From NCBI GenBank assembly GCA_023362775.1, contig JALMGJ010000002.1, positions 58,181,914 through 58,245,913 of the forward strand: a stretch of 64,000 bases of DNA, read 5' to 3'. This DNA is from Charina bottae. Lineage: Eukaryota; Chordata; Lepidosauria; Squamata; Charinaidae. The number at the start of each line of letters is the position of its first letter. Positions within the stretch are counted from its first letter, which is position 1. The translations under genes and the position numbers were made by a program. Below are positions 21,459 through 31,957 of the stretch, piece after piece. The notes under the pieces were generated by a model. That model ran no database searches, was not told where the DNA came from, and saw only the letters and a list, made by a program, of their open reading frames with translations.

Positions 21459-23725
21459 TCTGTAGAAGAAAGTTTTACCTTACTTGGTACACTACAGCTG
21501 GCATGTAAATTTCCATTAAATTAGCCCATAACATAATGAGAAATTATCTCTTTAAATTATTTATTTGATTCCTCAGCACACTTTTCAAATAATTCACACT
21601 GAACTTTGTAGGACCTTTGATTAATAATGAAAGGTCTGTCTCTCACACACATACCCCAAGGATAATGTGATCTGATTTGAAACCCCAGTTCTATTTTTTA
21701 ATTAAAATATTTTATTATTATTATTTGATTCCACATTTTGAGATTTCAGAGTTGTGGATATAAGTTGACTGTTTCTCTGCCCCTGTCATTGTCAAAAAAT
21801 TGGAAATATTCTGCCTCTTTTTAAGAGACAGAGAATACTATATAAAATTGTTGCATTTGATCACAGCAAGACATTTGTACACAACTTCTCGTTGCCTTCT
21901 AAAGAATTCCACCTATTATAACTCATAAAATTATTCTCTTTTTTCCCCTCAATGGAAAAAAAAGTTTCATAGCACATCTCTAAAAATATCCAGTAAGACA
22001 CAAGAGTGTTATATGTTACATTTCCCTTGTTTTGTTTTGTTTTGTTTTGTTTCAGTTGCTGTAATATTAGCTATAAAAAGCTTTTTTCTTGGGAAGATAG
22101 CTTGTGACAAGTACTAAAAAGAATTTATTCATTCAATTAGTAATTAGGGGATTTTTAACAGTTTTGTAACAAGTCTATTAAATTTAACTGGAAAAAAGCA
22201 ATTTGCAATATCATAAGCTGATGTTAAGCAGGAGTATTTAACTATTATATGTGCCATTTTAAGAGCGTTGATTGACGGTGCCTTTACATCAACCTATTTT
22301 CCCTTGAGAGAAGGGTGGTGTTGTTGGAACCCTTTGAATCTTGAAGTGCAGCCTTTCTGATCCACAGATCATATTGTGCCCCAAATTATTACAATAATTT
22401 GAAAATGCACATATTTATGACACTATAGTGTACATGATGTTTCAAAAACTAATAGTAGCACCTAAATGTTTTTCAGAAGTTGACATCCTGATGAGTTGGC
22501 ATTATTGGGCAAGTACTTACTTTCTACCTCTCTTACTGAGTTATAAACCATGTCTGTTGACTAGGAGCTGGCTTAATGTTGTGGTGAGAGGGGTCAAGAA
22601 CAATAGGGATAATCTTACCCAGTCTTTTTAGGACACCTTACAATTTAAAGGGTGCAAAGAATTTGAGGGAGGGGGGACAATCATGATCCTCTAATGCACT
22701 AAGGCTGCAGATCTGTTTTCCAGAACTGGGCTTTCAGAGTACCAAGTGGTAATCCCAAGAACATAAGGAAAAATAAACCAGTTTCATGTCCTTATGGTTG
22801 TAGAATGAGTAGCAGTTTAATTCAAACTTTTTGTTCTCACCAACTGAGCAACTTTAAACCAATTATTCTCAGGGCTTAATTAAATGTGACAGGAGAGATT
22901 TGTGATCAATATCTCCTGAAGTTTTTGTTTTCTTTCAAGTCAGTTGGGTTGGATTGTTAATTTGATCAGGAATTGGGTGTAGAGGAAGAAGGATTTATTT
23001 AACTCTTTCCTGTGATGTGTGTTCCTGATCAAAACTCATGCCTCGGAAGCTGCAATCATCTGTGAAGCTGATGAAGAGAGGAAAGTGTAGATGCTGCTGT
23101 ATTTAGAATGCTATCTGGAATAGCAAATGCTGGTAGAAAGCATGAAACTGCAGTTTGCATCATACCTTGCTTTCACTTCAGCACTAATTCCAAGTTAGCT
23201 AGCAATTTCATGCTTTTATGTTCATGAACATCAGTATTAAGGAAATGATTTAGATGTAGGTGATGTTCAGCTAACAAATCTTTTTGAAGCAGAAGATCCA
23301 AAATCATCACTAATAACAATAGTAATAATGGGGATTTCAGGCTAGGTGATTATAATGACCATTGGATACTACATAAGTGTGCCTGTTCCTTATTCTACTG
23401 ATTTATTTATATAGCCATTTACTGTATTCATTTATAAGTTTATTTAGCCATTTTCTGTATTTACCTAAAAGACAATATATTTTTCCCAAATAATTTATCT
23501 TTAAAATGAATGGCTTATCTTCATGAGACTAAAATAATGCAGACATGCAGGTTGTTTTCTGTCTAATTTTCCTTCTGGAAGGTGGTTCATCTTGATTTGG
23601 GGGTAATTTTCCTTTCAAGGACATAATATATATGCAATTTTTAGGACCAAGATCTCACAAGATAACTGTTTGTTGTTGTTTATTTTACAGTACTTACAGT
23701 ATATCCATCCCAATCTGACCAATTC
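21459..23725. other. Unclassified AT-rich DNA
   Basis: About 2.3 kb. Only a (GTTTT)n tract at about 22025-22052 is recognised. A 67-codon frame at 22428-22631 has no known domain. Confidence 0.5.
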
Positions 23726-23967
23726 AGAGCCAGTTTGGTCTAGTGGTTAAGGTGCTGGGCTAGAAACCAGGAGACTGAGAGTTATAGTCCTGCCTTAGGC
23801 ATGAAAGCCAGCTGGGTGACCTTGGGTCGGTCACTCTCTCTCAGCCCAACTCACCTCACAGGGTTGTTGTTGTGGGGAAAACAGGAGGAGGAAGGAGTAT
23901 TAGGTGTGTTTGCCGCCTTGAGTTATTTATAAAAATAATAAAGGCAGGATATAAAATAAAATAAAAA
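23726..23967 (+). mobile_element. tRNA-derived CORE-like SINE
   Basis: A complete plus-strand copy starting AGAGCCAGTTTGGTCTAGTG, with centre GGGTGACCTTGGGTCGGTCA and tail CGCCTTGAGTTATTTATAAA ending in AAATAAAATA repeats. Confidence 0.9.
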
Positions 23968-24113
23968 AATTCCAGGCAGAGTACATGAGCAACTGTACAT
24001 ATATTATATAATTTAAGAATCCAAAGCAGTCAAGCAATTGCAGAATTACATTATAAAACAGAAATGCAGACCTTTTTAATGAAAAGAGGTTAAGTACAGT
24101 TTTAACTCTAAGC

Positions 24114-24369
24114 CAGAGCTTTCCAAACTGTGTGTCGCGACACAAAAGTGTGTCGCCACACACAGCGTGGTGTGTCGCCACACCACCCGGAAGCGGCGGC
24201 GCGCGCGTGCACGGCGGCTGCCATGCACGTGCGCGCCGCCGCACGCCCCCCGCGCCGCCGCACGCCCCCTGCACCGCCGCACGCCCCCCTCGCGCCGCCG
24301 CCGTGCGCGCGCGTGTCGCCGCCGCCGCCGCTGGGTGTGTCGCCAGCGACGACACTTTGGAAAGCCCTG
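24114..24369 (+). mobile_element. CpG-rich hAT MITE, copy 2
   Basis: A 256-bp element. The ends are CAGAGCTTTCCAAAC and, inverted, CAGGGCTTTCCAAAG. A perfect 8-bp duplication, CTCTAAGC, lies at 24106-24113 and 24370-24377. A subterminal GTGTCGCGACAC palindrome is followed by a block made almost wholly of GCCGCCGCACGCCCC-type repeats. Dense intact CpG suggests a young or unmethylated copy. It has no coding capacity beyond composition artefacts. Confidence 0.95.
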
Positions 24370-24763
24370 CTCTAAGCAGTTAAAATTAAGAAAAAGCATA
24401 ATAAATATATAAGATATTTACAGCCCTGTTTAAAATACTCACAGATGACTCCATACATATCCTAGTCAATTAAGAAAAAAAAATCCTAACTTGGGGATCA
24501 CTACTACTTCTTGTGCCTCGAAACCTACTGTAAGTGGGGCCTCTGTGGCAAATATTACAGAACAGACATTTTCATATTCTTGGGCATTCACAGGGAGAGA
24601 AAGGAAGAGATGTGACATCACATGTATCATGATGCTATCACACAAATGACACAAATTATATCCTTGAGTCATAATTTGCATACTTGTGTAATGATATCAT
24701 TACATCAGTGACACAATTTTGAAGCCATTGTGGCTTTTACCAGACACCTATGTTCATCCAGGT

Positions 24764-24875
24764 CAGTGTTTCTCAACTTCAAGATATGTGGACTTCAACT
24801 CCCAGAATTGCTGGCTGGAGAATTCTGGGAGTTGAAGTCCAGACATCTTAAAGTTGCCAAGGATGAGAAACACTG
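24764..24875. mobile_element. Short palindromic hAT-like MITE
   Basis: A 112-bp element with ends CAGTGTTTCTCAAC and inverted CAGTGTTTCTCATCC, and an internal perfect 19-bp inverted repeat (24791-24809 against 24821-24839). Flanks ATCCAGGT and GTCTAGGT match at 6 of 8 positions, compatible with an old 8-bp duplication. Confidence 0.8.
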
Positions 24876-24904
24876 GTCTAGGTCTTAGTAACCTAGTGCC
24901 AAAC

Positions 24905-25100
24905 TCTCTATAGCATTTTACATCAAAATTAATACTCTGAATTGGACCTTGAACCTAGTAATATATACAGTATTTGGTATCACATATTCCACCAAGAGCT
25001 GGGCAGCCAGATTCCGCCCCAGCTGAAATTTCCAAATGGCCATCAGGTGTTGTTCCACATAAGCATGATACAACAATCCAGCCTAGGTGTGATTAAGGCA
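24905..25100 (-). mobile_element. Diverged L2-like LINE fragment
   Basis: The plus strand carries CTGAATTGGACCTTGAACC and ACAACAATCCAGCCTAGGTG, which align with the complement of the L2 C-terminal coding region seen intact at 36780-37300 (CTTGAATTGAATCCAGAAGC, ACAATAGTCTATCTGGGAG). Confidence 0.6.
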
Positions 25101-25510
25101 CAGAAAATCATAGCAAGTTCTCACTTTGCTAGGCAACTTTCCAACAGTTATGCTAAACTGCTAAATGACATTCCTAGCCATAGGCTTTGTGACACCTCAT
25201 TCTGCTGTCAAAAGCACGTTGATTGGGACATAGGACAAGGTCTTTACATTAGTGGTGCCAAGACTGTACTTTGCTCTTTTTCAGGAAGTTTGATTGGTTA
25301 CGTCTGTTTCAGTTCTTAGTGTGTAACTAAGAAATTTTGATTTTACTTGGAGAGCAATTTCACAGTTCTGATGCCAGTTCTTCAGTATTTTGTTGCTATA
25401 TTATTTGAAATGTTTTTGTGTGTATGTGTCTCTCTGTGTTGTAAGCTACTTAGGGGCTCTTGCAGTCAAAAGTTGTGTTGTAACCATTTAAATAAAGGCA
25501 TACATAAATA
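25101..25510 (+). mobile_element. Degraded L2/CR1-like 3' end
   Basis: A tail motif TTGTAAGCTACTTAGGGGCT followed by TTTAAATAAAGGCATACATA near 25440-25500 resembles an old L2/CR1 terminus. The 125-codon frame at 24942-25319 straddles two opposite-strand fragments and is not credible as a gene. Confidence 0.4.
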
Positions 25511-25644
25511 ACAAGGTATAGTTTTTCACTTTTTAGTGATGATGAAGAACTGCAGCTTGGCCAAGTCCAGCTGCCTTTCTGTATCTCACATAATGAATAA
25601 AGATAAAACAGTATTTATTGTAATGATCACATGAGCAGCATCTA

Positions 25645-25770
25645 CAAGCAGTGGCATCTGCAACAAGGCCCTATGACACCAAAATAATGACACATGTGCA
25701 ACTACAACATCATGCAAATGCCACCATTACCAATTTGTATCCCAACACCTGATACAAGTATGTCAGCTGT
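25645..25770 (+). repeat. Unclassified dispersed repeat, copy 2
   Basis: Partner of 14105-14270 (GCAGTGGCATCTGCAAC, GACACCAAAATAATGACACA, GCAAATGCCACCA). No coding content. Confidence 0.55.
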
Positions 25771-25859
25771 GGCACTTGCTTGATGTCAGCATTACACGAG
25801 TAACCTTGTTTGGCTTGCTTTGATCCTCTGCATAATTTTCCTTTCTAGGGCATAATATA

Positions 25860-25872
25860 CATATGCAATAAT

Positions 25873-25925
<53 letters not shown>

Positions 25926-25953
25926 CAATATGTTATTATATATGCAATAATGG

Positions 25954-25996
<43 letters not shown>

Positions 25997-26024
25997 CAAT
26001 ATGTAATTATATATGCAATAATGG

Positions 26025-26067
<43 letters not shown>

Positions 26068-26095
26068 CAATATGTTATTATATATGCAATAATGG

Positions 26096-26136
<41 letters not shown>

Positions 26137-26180
26137 ATTATTGCATATATAATAACATATTGCATATATAACAACATAAT
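25860..26180. repeat. Higher-order (AT)n repeat array
   Basis: Four (AT)n blocks start at about 25876, 25957, 26028 and 26099. Each of the first three is followed by the same about 34-bp spacer (TTGCAATATGTTATTATATA, then TGCAATAATGGCAA). After the fourth block the spacer appears inverted (CCATTATTGCATATATAATA), so the array ends in a palindrome. Unit length is about 71-81 bp. Confidence 0.92.
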
Positions 26181-27089
26181 TGCATGATGCTGTAGTTGCC
26201 CATATCCACTTAACACTTACACAAGGTTGTATTTTATTGTTGTTAAGTCTTTTCTTACCTAGACTTGAAGGAGTCTCCATGAGGAGTAAGTCTATGCTGT
26301 TGTTTAACTTACAGATCACTAATAAAATATGGTGTTTTAAGTATTAAAGTCTCCATCTCAGAAATTGGTATTTTCTTTAAATTAAGCCCAACCTGTGATA
26401 TGTGAATGGAGAAACTACCTTTTCCTATTTGGCTTAGAAATTCCCAAATGATTATTTACAGGCAATTAAAATTCCCTAAAACTGTAAGAGAGTGACCCTG
26501 TCCATTGTGCAAATAGGCTTGTTCTTAGCTGTATTTTTGTTCACAATATTTCCTGGCAGATCTCTTGAAAAATCCAAGGCTTAGAATTTATATTCATGTT
26601 GCAAATATGACTGCCAAACAAAGTTCCAGTTTTTAATAATCTGGCAGCTTTCCCATTTCTTGCCTGAGAGATAAAATTTACCTTTTAGTTCATTGTTTAC
26701 AAAGGAACAGATTTATAAAGAGCTATGTATGAACCATGACTATGGGTGATATGGGAAAAGGTGGCCTTTCTATTGCAATTCGTCCAGTTTAGGATTCAGT
26801 TAACATACGGTGCATTACTGACAATAGTGTAGAAGAAATAACTCAATTTAATTCTTTCTTTAATTAATCTGAAACATTTTCATGGCACTAGGGACCTTCA
26901 TAGGCCATTGCTAAAATTGGTGGGCCTTTAAGCATCACCAAAGCAGAGAATATATAACAGTAAAAATAGGCAATAGGGGATAAGATTTGCATATGCTACT
27001 TTGTAAAGATTGATGCATTCTTAGAATTAATTATGATAATTTAAAGAGAAATAAGATACATCCCACCAGAGGGAGGGAGCTTGCAACCA
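26181..27089. other. Unclassified AT-rich DNA
   Basis: About 900 bp with nothing recognised. Confidence 0.5.
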
Positions 27090-27439
27090 ATGGGATATTT
27101 GCCAGCTCAATTTGCTGTCCAGTTGTGGCTTCCAGTGGGAATATGGTGGCCTGAGCAGCTGTGCCCGCGATCTCCATGGGCAGAACTGGCATTGTGGCTT
27201 TTTTGGGGGGGGGGGCTCAGGCTGGTTTCTCCTGTAGCACTGAGCTTTTTTCCAGACCAAGGAAAATGCTGGGAATTGACCCATTCATCCTCTGGACAGC
27301 AAGTTGCAGCAAGGAGATCATGGACAGAGTGTGCAATCGACGGGTAAGACTTCACAGGGAGCCAGGGATTTCACCATTTTCGAGCTGCGCTGCAGCCCTT
27401 AAAGGGACAGTAAGTCCAGCCATCCCATTTCTAAACCAC
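27090..27439. other. G+C-richer block of unknown origin
   Basis: Locally G+C-richer than its neighbours, with overlapping open frames on both strands (82-96 codons) and a G10 run at about 27206-27217. No domain is recognised. It could be a LINE 5' leader or LTR fragment; no boundary was found. Confidence 0.35.
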
Positions 27440-27520
27440 TTTCATGCCTAAGGCGGGACTAGAACTCACAGACTCCTTGTTTCTAGCCCAGCACCTTAAC
27501 CACTACACCAAACTGGCTCT
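27440..27520 (-). mobile_element. tRNA-like head of a CORE-like SINE
   Basis: Only the 5' head (AGCCAGTTTGGTGTAGTGGT on the minus strand) to GCATGAAAG is present; centre and tail are missing. The adjoining 27521-27545 matches the reverse complement of 20890-20912, sequence outside the SINE in other copies. Confidence 0.8.
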
Positions 27521-27545
27521 CAACAACCAACATTAATTTATCCGT

Positions 27546-27870
27546 TTTGGGAGAGAAAAGAACCTGTTTTGTGGGAGTTTTTTTTGCTGGGAAGTGTGAG
27601 TTTTTAAGGGGCAGATGGGCTTTTTGATTTCTGCAAGAAAAATGCCTTGGGTGTAATAGGGAGATATGTAAATGTTCTGATTTATTTTGAAGTGGGGTAA
27701 AAAATTAAGGATGTGCAATTGGATGGATAATAAGGTTATTATGATTTCATTTCTCTTTAATGATTTGGATTAAGATTTACTGGATTTTTGTTAAGGTCTG
27801 TTTGATTTGTAAGATTTACAAGATATCTATAAGATATAATAATAATTGCCTGTTTTTTTAGGTTTAATAG
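27546..27870. other. Unclassified AT-rich DNA
   Basis: No gene or element recognised. Confidence 0.5.
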
Positions 27871-27960
27871 GGTTTATTTATTTATTTATTCAATTTATCC
27901 CCACCCATCTCCCCAAATAGGGGACTCTGGGTGGTTTACAAAATAGGTTAAGATTGTAGT
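27871..27960 (-). mobile_element. L2-like LINE 3' tail
   Basis: TTTATTTATTTATTCAATTT then CACCCATCTCCCCAAATAGG and CTCTGGGTGGTTTAC: the L2 3' terminus in minus orientation, with only the end retained. Confidence 0.75.
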
Positions 27961-28067
27961 AGTATTATTAATTATAAAAGCAGACAATTAATATATTTTT
28001 ATAATTTGATTTTTATTATAGTGGACAGAAATATATAGAATAGTGGCAAGAAGGAAATAATTACATA

Positions 28068-28537
28068 AATGTTGTCTTATGGGGGAGGGAATCTGATTTA
28101 GAAACTCATACATACATACATATGTATGTATGTGGGGGCGTGGGGGCTCAGCGGGTAAGACGCCAGGCTTGTCGATCGGAAGTTCGCAAGTTTGGAGGTT
28201 TGAATCCCTAGCCCCACGTGACGGAGTGAGCTCCCGCACTCGCCCCAGCTCTTGCCAACCTAGCAATTCGAAAGCATGCAAATGCAAGTAGATGAATTGG
28301 TACCACTTCGGTGGGTAGGTAACAGCGTTCCGCGCGCGTCATGCAGCCACATGACTGTGGAAGCGTCTTCGGATAACGCTGGCTCTATGGCTAACAAACG
28401 GAGATGAGCACTAGCCCCTAGAGTCGGACACGACTGCACAAATGTGCGGGGGGAACCTTTACGTTTTGTATGTATGTATGTATGTATGTATGTATGTATG
28501 TTTCTAAATCAGGTTCCCTCCCCCAAAAGACAACATT
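28068..28537. repeat. Inverted repeat enclosing a Sauria SINE
   Basis: Arms at 28068-28105 and 28500-28537 are inverted copies matching at 36 of 38 positions (GGGGGAGGGAATCTGATTTA in the left arm). The loop is a CATA/TATG microsatellite that is itself palindromic, into which the SINE at 28129-28472 has inserted. Similarity stops abruptly outside both arms. Confidence 0.88.
28129..28472 (+). mobile_element. Sauria-type SINE
   Basis: A full-length plus-strand copy. The A-box-like GGGCTCAGCGGGTAAG is at 28145-28160 and the B box GGTTTGAATCC (one change from consensus) at 28198-28208. The 3' end GAGTCGGACACGACTGCACA is the BovB-like tail. It lies between TATG repeats, so its duplication cannot be distinguished from the microsatellite. 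Confidence 0.93.
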
Positions 28538-28668
28538 ATATATATTTATTTTTATATATAAGGGGAAGGAGCAATTAAGGATTTGTATATGTGCTAATGG
28601 AAGGATTTATAGAAAGAATGTGATCTTGGTTTGATTTAGAGTAAGGGATTGATTATGGAAATTGCTGT

Positions 28669-28837
28669 ATATTCTTGCTGTTGAAAGTCAGAAGTCACCT
28701 TTGTGTGTAATCTCTAAAAAATTCTTTTTTCTTGTGTTTTACACTCTTTTATTTTTTCATTTTTTCATTTTTCTAGTTTTTTTTCTTTTTTGTATTTTTT
28801 ATCTTTGTCTTAAACTTAATAAAATTCTTATTAAAAA
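28669..28837 (+). mobile_element. L1-like 3' end with poly(A)
   Basis: A T-rich 3' untranslated segment with AATAAA shortly before an A tract, flanked by AATTGCTGT at 28660-28668 and 28838-28846. It is a strongly 5'-truncated insertion; the L1 assignment is by resemblance of the tail only. Confidence 0.6.
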
Positions 28838-29056
28838 AATTGCTGTCCAGTTGCTAAGGTTTCAAAGGATTTATTTTTTATGCATGCACAGGTATATAAA
28901 ATATAGGAAGAATTAACAAATGGTCAATACCAAAATCAGATTGATTGTATACTTTGCAGCCAAAGATGGAGAAGCTCTATACAATCAGCAAAAACAAGAC
29001 CTGCAGCTGACTGTGGCTCAGATCATGAGCTTCTTATCGCAAAATTTAGGCTTAAA

Positions 29057-30289
29057 TTGAAGAACGTAGATAAAACCACTAGACCACTCAGGTATGACCT
29101 AAATCATATCCCTAATGAATATACAGTGGAGGTGAGGAATAGATTTAAAGGATTAGATCTGGTAGACAGAGTGCCTGAAGAACTATGGATGGAGGTTCGT
29201 AACATTGTACAGGAGGCAGCAACTAAAACCATCCCAAAGAAAAAGAAATGCAAGAAAGCAAAGTGGCTGACTGAGGAAGCTTTACAAATAGCTGAGGAAA
29301 GAAGGGAAGCAAAAGGCAAGGGAGAAAGGGAAAGATATAACCAAGGAGAATAGAATAGCAAGGAGAGATAAGAAGGCCTTCTTAAATGAACAATGCAAAG
29401 AAATCGAGGAAAACAATAGAATGGGGAAGACTAGAGATCTCTTCAAGAAAATCAGAGATATCAAGGGAACGTTTTGTGCAAAGATGGGCATGATAAAGGA
29501 CAAAAAAGGCAGGGACCTAACAGAAGCAGAAGAGATTAAGGAAAGGTGGCAAGAATACACAGAAGAACTATACAAGAAAGAACTTAATATCCCTGATAAA
29601 TACGATGGTGTGGTCACTGACCTTGAGCCGGACATCCTAGAGAGTGAAGTCAAGTGGGCCTTAGGAAGCATTACTAACAACAAAGTAGTGGAGAAGACAG
29701 TATCCCAGCTGAGCTATTTAAAATCCTAAAAGATGATGCTGTTAAAGTGCTGCACTCAATATGCCAACAAATTTGGAAAACTCAACACTGGCCACAGGAT
29801 TGGAAAAGGTCAGTTTACGTTCCAATTCCAAAGAAGGCCAATGCCAAAGAATGTTCAAACTACCGTACAATTGCGCTCATTTCATATGCTAGCAAGGTTA
29901 TGCTCAAAATCCTACAAGCTAGGCTTCAGCAGTATGTGAACCGAGAACTACCAGAAGTGCAAGCTGGGTTTCGAAGAGGCAGAGGAACTAGAGATCAGAT
30001 TGCCAACATTCGCTGGATCATGGAAAAAGCAAGAGAGTTCCAGAGAAACATCTACTTCTGCTTCATTGACTACGCTAAAGCCTTTGATTGTGTGGATCAC
30101 AACAAACTGTGGCAAATTCTTGAAGAGATGGGAGTACCAGACCACCTTACCTGTCTCCTGAGAAACCTGTATGCGGGTCAAGAAGCAACAGTTAGAACCG
30201 GACATGGAACAACCGATTGGTTCAAAATTGGGAAAGGAGTACGACAAAGCTGTATATTATCACCCTGCTTATTTAACTTATATGCAGAG
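29057..30289 (+). pseudogene. BovB ORF, reverse-transcriptase N-terminal half
   Basis: Encodes the region between endonuclease and reverse transcriptase (RPLRYDLNHIPNEYTVEVRN) and the reverse-transcriptase fingers and palm: NAKECSNYRTIALISYASKV, GFRRGRGTRDQIANIRWIME, and motif A FCFIDYAKAFDCVDH. Motif B reads GVRQSC where the usual residue is Gly (GVRQGC), probably a decay mutation. Frameshifts fall near 29340-29420 and near 29730. The frame then runs into the nested element. Confidence 0.9.
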
Positions 30290-31074
30290 TTGTTGTTTAT
30301 TCGTTCAGTCGCTTCCGACTCTTTGTGACTTCATGGACCAGCCCACGCCAGAGCTTCCTGTCAGCCGTCACCATCCCCAGCTCCCCCACGGTTGAGTCCG
30401 TCACCTCTAGAATATCATCCATCCATCTTGCCCTTGGTCGGCCCCTCTTCCTTTTGCCTTCCACTTTCCCTAGCATCAGCTTCTTCTCCAGGGTATCCTG
30501 TCTTCTCATTATGTGGCCAAAGTACTTCAGTTTTGCCTTTAATATCATTACCTCAAGTGAGCAGTCTGGCTTGATTTCCTGGAGTATGGACTGGTTTGAT
30601 CTTCTTGCAGTCCAAGGCACTCTCAGAATTCTCCTCCAACACCACAGTTCAAAAGCATCTATCTTCCTTCACTCAGCCTTCCTTATGGTCCAGCTCTCAC
30701 AGCCATAGGTTACTACAGGGAATACCATTGCTTTAACTATGCGGACCTTTGTTGTCAGTGTGATGTCTCTGCTCTTAACTATTTTATCAAGATTTGCCAT
30801 TGCTCTCCTCCCAAGAAGTAGACGTCTTCTGATTTCCTGGCTGCAGTCAGCATCTGCAGTAATCTTTGCGCCTAGAAATACAAAGTCTGTCACTGCCTCC
30901 ACTTTTTCTCCCTCTATTTGCCAGTTATCAATCAAGCTGGTTGCCATAATCTTGGTTTCTTTGAGGTTTAACTGCAACCCAGCTTTTGCACTTTCTTCTT
31001 TCACCTTCGTCATAAGGCTCCTCAACTCCTCCTCGCTTTCAGCCATCAAAGTGGTATCATCGCATATCTAAGAT
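30290..31074 (-). mobile_element. Nested BovB LINE, subfamily A
   Basis: A 785-bp minus-strand BovB inserted into the plus-strand BovB. It is 5'-truncated just at the YADD region and encodes EEELRSLMTKVKEESAK, GCESWTIRKAE and the C-terminus with RGRPRARWMDDI in two frames (30669-31049 and 30297-30620). The 7-bp duplication TGCAGAG lies at 30283-30289 and 31075-31081. Subfamily A is therefore the later arrival here. Confidence 0.95.
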
Positions 31075-31081
31075 TGCAGAG

Positions 31082-31930
31082 TACATCATGAGAAATGCCG
31101 GGCTGGATGAATCACAAGCCGGAGTTAAGATTGCCGGGAGAAATATCAACAACCTCAGATATGCAGACGATACCACCCTAATAGCAGAAAGTGAAGAGGA
31201 ACTAAAGAGCCTCTTGATGAGGGTGAAAGAGGAGAGTGCAAAAGCTGGCTTGAAACTCAACATTAAAAAAACTCAGATCATGGCATCTGGTCCCATCACT
31301 TCCTGGCAAATAGAAGGGGAAGAAATGGAAGCAGTGACAGATTTTATTTTCTTGGGCTTCAAGATCACCGCAGACGGTGACTGCAGCCATGAAATTAAAA
31401 GACGCTTGCTCCTTGGGAGAAAAGCTATGGCAAACCTAGACAGCATATTAAAAAGCAGAGACATCAGCTTGCCGACAAAGGTCCGTATAGTTAAAGCTAT
31501 GGTTTTTCCAGTAGTAATGGATGGCTGTGAGAGTTGGACCATAAGGAAGGTTGAGCGCCGAAGAATTGATGCTTTCGAACTGTGGCGCTGGAGAAGACTC
31601 TTGAGAGTCCCTTGGACTGCAAGGAGGTCAAACCAGTCAATCCTAAAGGAAATGAACCCTGACTGCTCCTTGGAAGGACAGATACTGAAGCTGAAGCTCA
31701 AATACTTTGGCCATCTAATGCGAAGAGAGGACTCACTGGAAAAGACCCTGATGCTTGGAAAGACTGAAGGCAAAATGAGAAGGGGACAGCAGAGGATGAG
31801 ATGGTTAGATAGCATCACCGATGTAACGAACATGAATTTGAGCAAACTCCGGGAGACAGTGGAGGACAGGAAGGCCTGGCGTGCTATGGTCCATCAGGTC
31901 ATGAAGAGTCGGACACGACTAAACGACTGA
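31082..31930 (+). pseudogene. BovB ORF, reverse-transcriptase C-terminal half
   Basis: It resumes exactly where the first half stopped, and from 31088 the frame is open for 280 codons. It holds the catalytic YADD at 31160-31171, then KKTQIMASGPITSWQIEG, GCESWTIRKVERRRIDAFEL and the C-terminal LKYFGHLMRREDSLEK and GQQRMRWLDSITD, to the stop. This half is intact, so the element is not very old. Confidence 0.92.
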
Positions 31931-31957
31931 ACAACAACAACAACAAAGAGTTAACAA

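Larger units (their letters stand above)
28920..31947 (+). mobile_element. BovB LINE, 5'-truncated, interrupted by a second BovB
   Basis: About 2.24 kb of BovB once the nested 30290-31074 element is removed. It begins inside the ORF after the endonuclease domain, runs through the reverse transcriptase to the natural stop near 31930, and ends in an (ACA)n tail. Flanks GAATTAACAA (28910-28919) and GAGTTAACAA (31948-31957) match at 9 of 10. The subfamily is B by its GQQRMRWLDSITD motif. Confidence 0.92.

Noticed and set aside
24942..25319. 125-codon plus frame as a gene
   Set aside because: It spans two L2-like fragments on opposite strands and has no domain.
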